From assembly GCF_037975245.1 (NCBI RefSeq), contig NC_092571.1:731501-795500 (forward strand): DNA of 64,000 nucleotides, in the 5' to 3' direction. This DNA is from Apostichopus japonicus (Eukaryota > Echinodermata > Holothuroidea > Aspidochirotida > Stichopodidae). Under the pieces are notes generated by a model. That model was not told where the DNA came from, did no database searches, and worked only from the letters and a program-made list of their open reading frames with translations. Of the stretch, positions 12,311 through 25,533 are shown piece after piece. Numbering within the stretch: the first letter of the stretch is position 1; every line of letters starts with the position of its first letter. A program made the translations under genes and the position numbers.

Positions 12311-13587
12311 AGCACCACTGCAACTAAAATCTGTGTGATTGTTACCTCAAGTTTGGTAGACCAATGTACATAACTTTTACTGGTTTATACTGTCTATGTT
12401 CAGCAAAGTCACCAGAGTAGAGAAAACTACCTACTGTTTCTGCTACTAGGAGAAGTACAATGTAGAAAGACATTGGTTCTCTATTAATATTTAATGACAG
12501 TGATAAGCTACTTGGAACTATAAACTACTAAATATTTAAAGTACTGGTTTATTTATCGTTAACAAACTATGTAGGTCTTAAGCTAACTAATTCAGCGCAC
12601 ATTAATAATTTCACGGAAAAGGGGAGTTCAGAGAAAATACATATAACATTAAAAGGAAAACTTCATTTGAAAGTAAGTTAATGAGGAGAATTTGTTCCTT
12701 TGAAATTACATTCTATATAAACTTTGACCTTTTGCACCGGGCTGTAGAAAGAAAATGGTAACATTAGAGGACTTCAGTTTGAATAAAATCTAACACAGTG
12801 TAATCATGGATGCAATTATCTGGTTCCAAACACTAGACTAGACTGAGAAACACTCTTCAAGTCACAGATTCCTTTGCTTCCAGTAAGGGGCTCTAAAAAT
12901 TGGGCACACGCTGTGAAAGCCACAGGAACTCCCAACTTTAATTCGCAATTCCATTTGGTATATTACCGTTTTAATGCTGGCGACTAAAATAGGCTCCGAT
13001 TTAAACACGCAAAACATAAATAAGACTGCTGATAGTCCAGCACAAATCTCATAACAACAGTCTGATATGCCAGTTATGATTGGCATGTAATGTGGAAAAT
13101 TAACGGCTAGAAAATCAAATTTCAACCTCATTTCAGTTTTCTGCCACACAACAACAACTACTTCTCTATATTAAGTTAACTTATCACCTGTTGTAAACAT
13201 GTTCAGCACTGACTTACCTATCACAGAAACAGTCAAGTACACTAGTTTCACTATGGAGTAAGGTGTGACATGTATGTTTTCATATACCTACATAAGACAA
13301 ACATTTGAAGGCAAATGTCTCATTGCAGTATAGTTCTGACTTTAAAATATTGCTAAATGTCTGCACCGATGCTGAAGCTATGAATGTGTCTTCCACTTTT
13401 TTTTATCCTTTAAAAGTTTTTAGACTGCAAAATCTGACAATCCGCTAAGAGCAGATGTGATGTAATCTATGCAAACATGATGGTTAAGATAAATGTATCT
13501 TGAATATGTACAGGACTACCAGTATTCTGTGTCATGAACAAACAGTATGTAGCGTACTATGTTTATCAGAAAATCCCAGATTTTACA

Positions 13588-13637
13588 GAACATAATGCTA
13601 ATGTACTGCAGGCTATAATGCTAATGTACTGCGGCTA
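13588..13637. repeat. Two-unit tandem repeat of about 25 bp
   Basis: ATAATGCTAATGTACTGC occurs twice in direct succession, with GGCT after each. Confidence 0.85.
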
Positions 13638-15019
13638 AGATGATTACCTAGACAACATTAGTCTGCGATCACCAAACATGCCTAATGTTTGTTGCAGTAC
13701 TTTGGGTCAGGTTGTCACAAGGAATGTGGTAGGGGTCTGTGTGCAGTATCAATTACAAACTGTGTGTTGCGGACTCGATGATGCTCCAATGAATATTCAC
13801 GCCACAATGGAGACACTAACAGAATTGTTGACTAATATCAGCTGTGTGAACGTACAGTTAGAGTTCAGCAAAACTTCCACACAACTTAAAGGAAAATTTT
13901 CCGCTAAAATAACAATATTCTAAGAACTACAACAAGCCTAGGGGTTGATGCATATCAAGAATAAAAATTAAGGGAACACTCTTTGGAGACTACAAGCTGT
14001 GCCTAAAAGTCTTTAATGAGGCTCTGAGGGGGTGAACCTACGTGCTCTGGCTAATAAAGTTACACCGCTCAACTAACCCTTTAGCAACACCCAACTCACT
14101 CAGAAATCTACTGGACAAAAACATCCTCGGCATCAATTAAATCATAAGTCATACTTATTGAATCTGGTCAAGACTTTGGTGAACGGTTTTCTTCCTTGTT
14201 TTTCTACTGATAGTCACATTTGCCTATAACTTTTACTTCTTTACATTTTTCTGTGCAAGCTAATATTGCATTAAAAGTGGTTACCTCTCCCTTTTCCTAC
14301 ATTTGATCCCATCCCCTGTTTGTCCTGTTCTCTGACAATTAGAAACACAAAGATTTCTCATTTTCATATCCACTGTTGTATGCACCACCTCAGGTAGGCT
14401 TGGCAGATGATTCCAACAGTAGTAGTACAACTAGCAAGAACTTTCATTTATTTGTACAATTTTGAAACGAAACACGACAGTAGGATAAATCCAATCAGCT
14501 TTCTCGACACGTCAGACATTATCGGCTATAAAGGAGAAAGAGCCCTGGTACTAAAGAATTAATGAGTGTAAACCAATCAGGCTTTATAATTATAGGTAAT
14601 TCACAAGTCTTCATGTGAGTTGATCCTATGGTATATCTTCATGCCAAGATGTATATGTTCCTTTTCCAAATTCTAATCTTCTGTTTCTAATACTTCTTGA
14701 TGTGGACGATCTCTAATCACTGATGCATATATTGTCTGATCTTGTCAAACTAAGAAGCTTCTGTCAAGTATCAGCAGTACATTGTAACATTATTTTATTA
14801 TTTATTTATTTATCAATCCAACCTTACTTTCCACGAATCTCCATCTATCTGTTTATAACCAGAAGCTGAACAAGAGGTGTTATATGCCATTGTAAAACTA
14901 CTAGAAGACTACGAGTCACCTTTCAAACTTTATCAAACAATATATTTCATTTAATAAGACTTCCCGATGAACGTTGGTTAATGATATCCATTTCTAGGGG
15001 AATATAAATGTTTACAGCA

Positions 15020-15543
15020 GATTTATAAAGGGGATATACCTGGTTATACATCCCAATAAATAAGTTCAGTCAATCTAGAGGATATACCTGGTTACACTTA
15101 GGGGATAGTGTAGGTTACACATCCCAATAAATAAGTTCAGTCAATCTAGAGGATATACCTGGTTACACTTAGAGGATAGTTTAGGTTACACATCCCAATG
15201 GATAGAATTCAATCAATCTAGAGGATATACCTGGTTACACTTAGAGGATAGTTTAGGTTACAAATTCCAATGGATAAAATTCAATCTATCTAGGGATATA
15301 CCTGGTTACACAGGGATATTCCTGGTTACACATTCCACTGGATATATTCAATCTATCTAGGGGTATACCTGGTTACACAGGGATATTCCTGGTTACACAT
15401 TCCACTGGATATATTCAATCTATCTAGGGATATACCTGGTTACACAGGGATATTCCTGGTTACACATTCCACTGAATATATTCAATCTATCTAGGGGGTA
15501 TACATGGTTACACATAGGGATATACCTGGTTACTCATCCCAAT
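15020..15543. repeat. Tandem array, 66-71-bp units
   Basis: Units contain ATACCTGGTTACAC, then a second GGTTACACATTCC or ATCCC block, then TTCAATC and TATCTAGGG. The first half uses a 71-bp form with TTAGAGGATAGTTTAGG. The second half uses a shorter form with CAGGGATATTCCTGG. There are about seven to eight units, so two subfamilies are homogenised separately along the array. Confidence 0.9.
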
Positions 15544-18500
15544 TAGCAAGTTATTAGCAATTAAAATGGATAGAGAGCATGTTATGTCCCACAAATTTGT
15601 AAAATGTAAATGTATTGCTTTATTACTGTTTCATTGGTAAACCTAAGTAGTAAATTCTGCCTTTCTTTCATTCATGCACTGCAAGTACTAATAGTGAATT
15701 CGCCTTACTAGAAAGACTGCCTCTTGTTGATTTCCAGAACAAAGAAATCGTAAACCCTCAATTAAAGATGAGTTCAGACTACAAGATTTCATCTCAAGTT
15801 CCATGTATATGATAATTAATATTGGCAGGTAACTAAGAACCATCTTTAGCTATGCTTAACACTTCTTTGACATAAATCAATTCCCCAAACCATTCTTACT
15901 AAATCTCTGGTTTATTATCTGTTTGTCTAAAAAATCAGGTTAAACACATAAAAACTGTGAATAGGAAAGGCTAAGAAAAGATGACAAAAGCTGTTGCATA
16001 GGGCGGGCCTGAAGCTACTTTCTTTAATATCCTAAATTTAATGTGTAATCAATCTCTTCAATAGATAATTTAAGTCATATTGAATCCCTTGCTAGCTTAC
16101 CCCAGAGCTCTAGATATCGTCTGCCGAAAGCTCAGACATGCCTCTTTCCTTAATTTACCTAATACACGGCACTAAATTAACATTACACTCTTCCTTTCAC
16201 AATTAGAAACAATTTAATATGCGAACTGTAGATAATTCTCCAGGGCAACGACCCATGAAGGCGGAATACACTTCAACTCTTGCGTTTGTTGCCTGGTCAC
16301 AGTGACTCACTACCAAGGCAGGATGGGGTGTCATCACCAAATAGATGGGCTACCGCCTATCCCTGATATTTGAGATGGGATGCACAAGACATTCGCATAT
16401 ACTTTATGCAAAACGAGGAAATAATGCTAACAAGGCGTAATACGTGACACGTGTAAGTGTGTGCACAAAGAAGAGGTCAGGCGAGGAGATTTAACATGTC
16501 CTTTACAGTAGTTGCACGAAGTTGGTCAAGGTGCACTTGGCAGGTAGCTCTTGAAAAGGGGGAATCCAATACCCAAACAAACATGGAAAAGTGAAAGTAT
16601 AGAATACTAAACAGATAGCAAGCCTTCGCAATGAGGATCACTACAACAGTGGAGAGGCTCATTATATCTTCAGGGATACACCATATCATGATATGAATTC
16701 TTTATCTTATCTAAGAAATTTATCTTATCTAAGAATTTACTAATAGCTAAACAGAATGGTAATTCTTGATAGTTTTATGCAGATGGCCACATTTTAATTC
16801 CATTATGTACAATGTTAAATTGCAATGAATGTATTTTTAATATCAATTAGCTTCAAAGTCTATCAATAGATTTTCATTTCTAAATCATCTCAGTCATTCT
16901 CAGTAATACACCACCTTGCTGACATAACATATCCATCTAACTAACATAGATATTAACTACTTGATTTAACATTGTAGATCAAAACCATATACATACCACA
17001 CATAGCAAAGACAGAAAGGTACTATTATAACATTTGTACATTCCTGGTGAAATAGCAACCATAGTACCTGTATTTAATATTTCCCTATAGCTGCATTGCA
17101 ATTACCATCTCAAATACACAGGATTCATCAATCCTTTTGAGATGTGATCACCTTAAGTCAACCTGTACACACAAATTATCAGGCCACATCAACCAGCCGT
17201 CTGCTGGAGCCTGAAAGGCAGCACTATCAATAGTGTAACCTAGTTATGCAGAAAGAAAATGTGATTTATTTCCCATTAAATATCAATACCATGTGAAGGA
17301 ACTCAAAAGGAGAACACGCATTTCTTACAATGATCTTAATTTTTGTATGAAGAAAGTAATAAGACCTGCTGAATACAAAACTGTGGCACCGACGGCATGT
17401 GTCCAGTAAAAGGTACGTACATGTTTAATACTGAAAGGCAGATTTTTTAGAATTCACTGAAATAACCTGAAGTATATCAAAACCTTCTGAACTGGTGCAT
17501 AAATCTCAGGGTTAAAGACTTGCATGTTATGACTCATTGTTATACTCCCCCTTTCTGGCCGTACCTTACACTGTATTGGCAACTTTGCTTCTTAAAGCCT
17601 AAGAAAATATTTGGTTTAGAAGATTCCTGTCCCTTATGTTATTAGGGAACCTCTGAATGCACAAACTTGTTATGCTAGTAATTTATATTTAATGGCTAAT
17701 CACACTACTTTTTATGACACAGGAGAATCTGCCAATTTGAATGGTTTAAGATACCTCCTGGCCCCTGTTCTGTACACTAGCTATGATTACAGTGAAACCA
17801 CAGATGGACTTCAGGAAACAATGTTTAGTGTGATGTCTAAAATAAAGAAAGCCCTCATTAATCAGAGTAGCCTCTAATAGACTGATAAAATCATGATATA
17901 AGTTACGTGTGCACTCTCTATATTGAAATTTAATATTAGGAAGTAGTATGTCCAAATTGGTATCTTAAACATAAACATAAAAAAAAAGCATATATACAAG
18001 AAAAACAAATATGCAGGCTTTCTACTCAGATCAAATTCACAACAAGACTACAAAAAGTGTCATTTAAATTTGCCCAGAATGCTATAGTAGCTTTTCCCAA
18101 GATTGCTCCCTGGAGGGTTTAGGGAATTTCTTAACAAGTATAGTCGCAACTTTCAATATTGCTATTAATAGACAAAATGAGATGGACTTTTAATTGAGTC
18201 TACTCCACTGTAATAAAATAGAAAGGATACATAATTCAGTAGGAAGCAGAGTATGGGTGACACTCATAACAGTGTGGAGCTATGTATGTATGTGTGGGTG
18301 TACCATTCAATGGATGATATTTACTGGGTATCTATGTAGTTGAGATGTTCTTAGATTAAAAGATGAAACTTTTTATACTCCTAATTAATACTTCAATTCT
18401 CAACTGACCTATTATTTGTACTCACAATGACATCTTACAAAAACCTTTTGTATTTTTTTCTCCCCGTCCACTTGAAAACATTTTGATATTTCTTTGGGCA

Positions 18501-20159
18501 ATATAATGTTTTCAACCATAATTTATATTTTTATCTTTAATACTATCCTTGTAATATGGAAATTCACACTGGAATTGATAAATTTGTAATGGATGTGACC
18601 AAAGGAATTAATATATACCGCCTTTCTATTCACAAAACAGGAATTTTCAGGAAATCCTTCCAAACTTTATTATTTATTTTCAAACTGGTGACTCTGCATG
18701 TGACCACAGATATAATTTATGTATTGTCAACTAATTCCTAATAATCCTCAATCCATGGTTTCTACTAGTTTATACCTGCATGGACTTACAAGTGATTCTC
18801 AGGTTCCAGGAAATACATTTCACTACTCTTCTGTGATTGCAAGGTATCAGTATTTTCATTTTGAAATCTAATTATAGAATGTTAAATGATTTATTGTAAG
18901 GATAAATGCCACCTGGATACACCTGAAACACTGTTATTTTCTGTAAATATGTCCCTTCTACGTTTTATAACTGCTTGTTTACAAACTATGATGACTACCG
19001 TGAATACATACATCCCCAGTTATCATCCATTTTGACTACAACCCAAAGCAACACTATGCAAAAACTCTAAAATACCGTCTTTGCCCCCTTCCCCCCCCCC
19101 CCTCTCTCCCCAAATCTCTCTCTCTCCACTTTACTCACCTGCTACACGCACACCCATAAGTGACAGATATCGACAAACGCATTTTTCCCCTTTTCACCCA
19201 CATCTTCAAAGTTGCCGTTGGTGAGTAAATAGTATGAATTACGAGTTAATAAACTTCTGCCTAGCATAAGATATCATGATTTTTACATCTTATATATTAT
19301 TTTTGGTTTTAGGATGAAAAACCATTCCATCGTGTCAATGACCCTGGACAAATCCTCTTCATCCACAATTGCATCTGAACAATCCAGGTTTAACTTGAAC
19401 TTAATCATCCAAGCTTACCGATCACTTCTTGCTCTGATAGGTGAACTGCTAAAAATGCTCTCACCGCGCCGCATTATGTTTCATTTTGTCAAATGTCCTT
19501 TGCATTTCTTCCCTCTCAGATGTTGGAAACTCTAACTATCACCCTCACGTGCCTTGGGCCTCAGTGGAGAATAAAATGGAAATAAAATTTACTATAACTT
19601 TGACTTTCTCTTGATTTATGAATCTCTGTTGGCAGATAATGATTTTGGCAGCCTAGCAGAAAAAAACAAGCCATCGTTCCATTAGTTGGATGTATTGCTT
19701 ACTGCAGTTTCACTCTTTTGCCCTGAAACGAAGCATCAAATCTTTGGAATGACGGACTTGTCGAGGGAAAATTTGTTTTGTATCAAGTTTTGCACAAGGA
19801 TGCTAGAGTGAGTAAGCAAAGGATGCCCTCAATCATAGAGGACAATTTCAGGACTAAAACCCAAGTAGTCTTTATATCTGTCACGTCTGTTGAATAAACA
19901 AAGTTGGGTTGAATGTAGTCTTAATCAATTACTGTATCTAATGAACTATCATCTGTCATAAAACAATAATCAAAGAATTAATAATGAGTTTACTCCCCAT
20001 CAGTATACAACCACTATCTTTGATCCTGTCGTCACGTAATGCTCCCTGTAATACCCTCTGTAATCACTTAATGCTTCTCATAATGGTGGAAAAGATGCCT
20101 CGGCTTCTCATGAATGGTAAACATATAATAATATCAGCATTATTCACATTGTCCTGAAA
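15544..20159. other. Non-coding sequence
   Basis: Unique AT-rich sequence. A GC-richer patch at 16230-16460 contains an ACACGTGT E-box (16447-16454). TTATCTTATCTAAGAA occurs twice near 16702-16735. A C-run lies near 19089. No exon was seen. Confidence 0.4.
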
Positions 20160-20480
20160 ACTCTACCATAGCTGATCCCATCGCACTAATTCCAGCTAAG
20201 CTAATCTCATTCTACAAATTCCATGATAGCTGATCCCATTCTACTAACTCCACCATATCTAATCCCTTTCCAACTCCAACATAGCTGATCAAATCCAACT
20301 AACTGCACAAATGATCCCGCCCCATTAACTTTACCATAGCTGATCCCATCCTACTAACTCCACTATAGCTGATCCCATCCCACTTACTATACCATAGCTG
20401 ATCCACCCTACTAACTCCAACATAGCTGATCCAATCCCACTAACTCCACCATCGCTGATCCCATCCTACTAACTCCACTA
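20160..20480. repeat. 29-bp tandem array, about 11 degenerate units
   Basis: The unit is CTGATCCCAT, CCTACTAACT, CCACCATAG with many substitutions and short deletions. It is more degenerate than the other arrays here. There are no open frames of note. Confidence 0.85.
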
Positions 20481-21783
20481 ATTCAACTTCATCATAAGCC
20501 ATCCACTACAGGGATCAGTAGATAGTCTGTAATTATCCTGTTAAGAAGTTTCCATCGTGATGGATTTTATGCAGGCCTATAATCTCTGCAATTTATCTCG
20601 CAGTAAAATAAACAACAAGGTACTAAATATTCTTCATATCCTGTTATTTGGTGCAGCAAGACTATAAACGTATTCCTCTCTTGGCAAAATGTTTGCTCAA
20701 ATCCTAATTCACATGATCAGAGTATCTTTTCCCCTGGGTATCTGAAGACTGTTAATCAAGCATGCCTTACACAAACTCAGTATGTTCATTTACACTTAAA
20801 TTAGGTTTGCCCATATTGATCAAAGAAACTTCACCCTAACGATGCACTTTTGAAGTGAAACTAAAATGCTTGAAAGTGGCTGCTAGGAGATTCAGCCTCG
20901 TTGTCTGCTCTACATAGGAATTCCTGGGTAATGAAGCTTACCAGTACACTGAGAACCTGAACTCATGAAGAACGGATATAACACACATTACAGTAGTTCT
21001 TACCATGAATCATAACAGTCAAGAGTGTTCAATCCTAACCGTTCCTGCCTATAGTTCACAAACAACCCATCATGAGGTTATGATGAGAGAATAGTAACAA
21101 CTTTTTGAAAATATTCTCAACTTTTCCAAAATCTTGGATAGTTAGAAAATCTTGCTAATATGAAAAGTTCCTCTGGTGACAGTAATAAGATTATTAGACA
21201 CCCAACTCCCTGGAGTACATTCAGGAGCTGCCACATATCAATGATTTGTGGGAGAGGAAAGATCTACTTTCAAGATTTAATTTATCAGGTTCAAACAATG
21301 TTGTGTCATAATTTGCTAGTGTTGGATGTGTCAAAATATAAATAAGTGGAAATCTTGGGTTCAAACCTTATGCAGAGATTTTAATATCAGTTCACTAAGT
21401 AGCAATGCTTGGTTTTGAACCTGCTGAGTAGACTTCAACAGCACATCTACCTTTATGATATTTGTTTTTGTCAGATTTCTATTCATAACATTAGACGAAT
21501 CCAATCATGCCTGTCAATTACAAGATATTTCCTTCCATTCAGCCATAGAAAACAGTTACAAATTTAAGTTTTAATTGTCCACTTTTAGATCTAAAACGCA
21601 TGTTTTATTAAAGTAAATTAAACTTCATGGTGAGGGATGCTGCAGATTCCAAAAATTCACAAGACTCAGTCAGGGTGATACAGTCTTTAATTTAGAGTTT
21701 ACATGAACCTTCTTCTTGATTTATTCTTGAAACCTAATTTATTTCCTTAGCTGACAATGTTCTCTGTATTTTCATCACATGCA

Positions 21784-21848
21784 TTATGTGCATAATGCAT
21801 TATGTGCAATTGCATTATGTGCAAATGCAATTGTATTATGTGCAAATC
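21784..21848. repeat. 14-17-bp tandem repeat
   Basis: There are four units of GCATTATGTGCA plus AAT-type spacers (GCATTATGTGCAAAT). The overlapping 85-codon frame is not supported. Confidence 0.85.
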
Positions 21849-24011
21849 AAAATTTTATTTTCCTCTGTGGATAAAAGATTGCAGACAAACAAAGACTTTT
21901 CCGTGAAGTGCACTGATATGACATATTCATTCTCCTGTTGCCAGATAAAATATTCTATCCTTGCAATTTTAAGATCTTTGCCATGCATATCTTTGCAATA
22001 CTGTACAATATGCTATGAGGATGTGGTTTTTCTCCTAAAATGAACATTTTCAGCAAGTTTGCTGGGCGGGTAATTAACTTCAGCAACCAGAAAATCTCTA
22101 TGAAACTATCCAATGCTCTTGCTTATGTATTGCTAATATGAATATGTAATATTGGAAATCGTCATGAAAGAATCTTCTGACATGAAGATGGAAATGGCCA
22201 GTAGAGGCTACCATTACTTTGTAATTAAATTTGATATCTAGCTATATTTCACAACTTCCTGTGTTAAGTACTACATGTGATAAACCAGGAATCCATGGCT
22301 ATTATTTTCTATTGTAAGTTGTGTTTTATTAATTTTTGTTGGTTTATTTCACACAACTAGGACCAAGGTTGGAGACAGCATTGTGTGAAGGTTATGCTGC
22401 TATTCAAATTACCAGACAAAAAATTATAACCTTAAAAGTAGCTGATATGATAGATGGGATGTGTTAATTGATAAAAAACATTTGGTTATCAATACAAATG
22501 AGAAAGTGTCAAAAGACCTGGCATCTCCTTAATTAATATTTAAAATGCTACATTTAACCCTTTAAAGTTATCAAAGAACACTACAGTTGAGATACAGTAT
22601 GATACTGACATCACTGTACAGTGTACAGAAGTGCTATCCCTTATTCTACGTATATTCTACAATAGATATTAATCAATGCAATATTCAAATTTACCTGCAG
22701 AAAGCACTGTTGCATGGTATCTAATGACAGATCTGAATGTGCAGTTTGATAAAACCTCAAATAGAAATTTAAACAGAAACTTTGAGCAATGAGATTGATG
22801 ATAAACAATGCCATGAAACAAACAAATCTAACATAGGGAGTCATGTTAAAAGACTGCAGTTACCTTATAAAAGTTTTCAATTTTTTTATATTAATTAGAA
22901 ACAATTCAATGAACATGCATTAATAACATCTTCTATGACACTTAATTATCTCCTGGTATTTTGGAGCATTAAAACCCCAAAGTTTCTTCCCTCAGTCTTA
23001 TTGTTTAATACTCAGATTGCTAGTTGACAGCCATAGCATCATCCACCTATAGTCAATATACACAAAATAGCAGGCAATGTGCATCTCGACTACATGAGAG
23101 CTTGGAGCTACAATTAGGCTTAATGGGCACTACAATAAGGGTACTTCTATATATATTATAATGCATCATACCACTTGCTTCCAGACGACAGCCCCATTCA
23201 TTAGTCTGACCAAGAAACGGTGAGCAGCAGTGAGGAGCCACAGCAGCATCTTTAAGTGGATAGTTTATGGAAAGGAGACATTTAAAGTCCAAGGATCTAC
23301 TCCTACTAACTACTCAGTAATCCCCGTAGGTCAATCACAAGACCAGCCCCCGGCCAATCCAAGACAAATCTGACATCAGAGGCACCTATTTAACTAGAAG
23401 CAGCTTTATTTTTATTTTATCAGTTTTAAGTCTGAGCTAAATCTGACATTTACAAGATACAGAGACAAAAGATTACTCATCATATGAATATTCATGTATA
23501 GTCTATGTTATGGATTTGATTCTACCACAGACCTAAAATAGAGATATTTGTCACCAGTCGGCTTATTATTCCCCAGACCTACCCTCAGGGCACATCCTCA
23601 AACATATCTGGACTGCGTCTTTCCTCCTTTAGAATACTTAACTGACTGCAATCTCCACAGACTAACAGACAATCAACAGACTCATACCCCATTCTTCACT
23701 CATTGTCATATTTCACTGGAATAGGCCACCAAATTTCAATCAATATTGTCTGAAGATCCCCAATGGATTATGGAAATTTGAAATCAGGTGCCCCATGTTG
23801 TCTTCACATAAGTGTTGAGGTTACCTTCACTTTTGTTCAAGCTCTCCAGATGCCTCTCAATACAAACTCAGAGAATCACAGAAAATCATAAAATCTGACC
23901 TATAACTACTAACCATACAATGATTGAATATTCCATTCATACTCACAAGTGCCTCACTGTGCCTTGAGCATGCAATACTCATGTGAAGACAGGTGAGTAT
24001 ATAACAGCAAG

Positions 24012-24064
24012 CCTAACGTACAAATGTAGCCTAACGTAACGTATCCTAACGTAGCGTAACGTAG
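24012..24064. repeat. CTAACGTA-type short repeat
   Basis: TAACGTA or TAGCGTA recurs about five to six times in some 50 bases (CCTAACGTA, CCTAACGTAACGTA, CCTAACGTAGCGTAACGTAG). Confidence 0.75.
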
Positions 24065-25505
24065 ACTATTCAGCTCAATTCTACTGATAGGATGGATACA
24101 AAGGAAGGGGTGGCGGGATATACTTGGAGTACTGAGTTACTTAGCTATATCAAATGGTTTTCAAAAATGAACTGAACCATTGAACTTGTAAAAGAGATTA
24201 AGAATGCAAAGAGATTCCAAACTTACTCTTTCATTATCTGGAAATGTGTCTGTAAAGTATTTTGATCACATTTTTGTTTAAAAGCATTGTGACTATAAAG
24301 TGACTTACTACAATTGCTCTGTGTTTTAAAATTTCCTTGAATTTTAAACAGATATTAACACCTGATCCTGCTCTTGAGGTCCAAGTCAAGAAGTCTTACA
24401 CACCACCATAAGGACAGCATGATGGCTAAATTTAGAAATCAATTAGTGACATTGAGAGAAGATGAAGGAAAAGGTGTCGAGGTGTCACCTGGCTTCGTTC
24501 AGGTCATATATCTAGTGATAAATACTGCCCTCATTTATCTAGTTATATATGCTGCCCTCATTATCTGTAACAACATTATATGGCTAAGTTGGCTAATACC
24601 GTACGGTAACATATTCCACATTCATCAGGACCAGAGGAGAGCTGCAATTCAAGAGATTCCATAGAAATATCACCTCATAAACATAGTGGTGGATAAAGAG
24701 GGCAAACACAGGTCATCTTAGAGTGTGTAGGATGCTGTATTTTAGGGTCATGCAATAGCTTAAGGAGGGGCATTAAGGGTACAACAGTATCAGACAGTGA
24801 GTGGATTCAGTAAATACTGATTTCTTCTGCAAACAAAGATTACTTATCTCTCCTGCTTCCTTGATATCATCTTCCCTTCTTGCTCCTTGATTATGATTAA
24901 CAATGACTACCACATGTTAACCAAGCATTCCAAGTACACAGACACACATACAGTATATCAGGTTTATTTGGAATGGTTAAATACTGCTCAGACTCAGAGT
25001 TTATTGTTAGTACTAACATCAACAGCTTATAGTAATCTTCCACAATTAGGTAAACTCACTACTTACTAGTAGGTAAGAGTTCACCCTGCTGGATAAAAAG
25101 GTTACATATAAAATTAACAAGCAACAACAGTGATAACAACCAATAAAGAACTAGTCTCCACCATGCAGTAATGACACACAACATGGTAGAAACATGAATG
25201 GCTGCATACACAACAATTTACATGTTGTTGATTGCATAAACTTCAATGTTAAAACAGTGCAAGATATAGGAGGCACAAGTACAAATCCCAAGCAGGATTT
25301 TGTGAATGTATTGTGTTGTATTACGGTTTCATTTTAGTTTTCATAGTGTGAGGTGGAACTGTATTGAAAAGTGTAAGCTACACATACAAATTGTTCTTAT
25401 TTGGTACTATTTCATGTAATATCTTTGATAAAATTACAAATATTTCTAGATGGACTGAAGTTTTACATGATATATAGTTTGAAAACACATGCATTAATAG
25501 TGTTG

Positions 25506-25533
25506 TAATTACTTAGTTATAACTAAGTAATTA
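25506..25533. repeat. Perfect 28-bp palindrome
   Basis: TAATTACTTAGTTA is followed directly by its exact reverse complement with no spacer. The next bases continue with TAAGTATACTTA, another short palindrome. It could form a cruciform. No transposon ends were recognised. Confidence 0.9.

Larger units (their letters stand above)
8918..15019. other. Non-coding sequence
   Basis: Mostly unique. It holds the DR1 site at 11051 and the pyrimidine tract at 12065. The stretch 11390-11800 is repeat-free, higher complexity and dense in CAAAT, TGACAG and AATTAG-type motifs, so it is a candidate enhancer only by appearance. No exon was recognised. Confidence 0.4.

Noticed and set aside
13678-13923. 81-codon plus-strand frame with ATG
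   Set aside because: It has no recognisable domain or splice context, and its length is ordinary for chance frames here.
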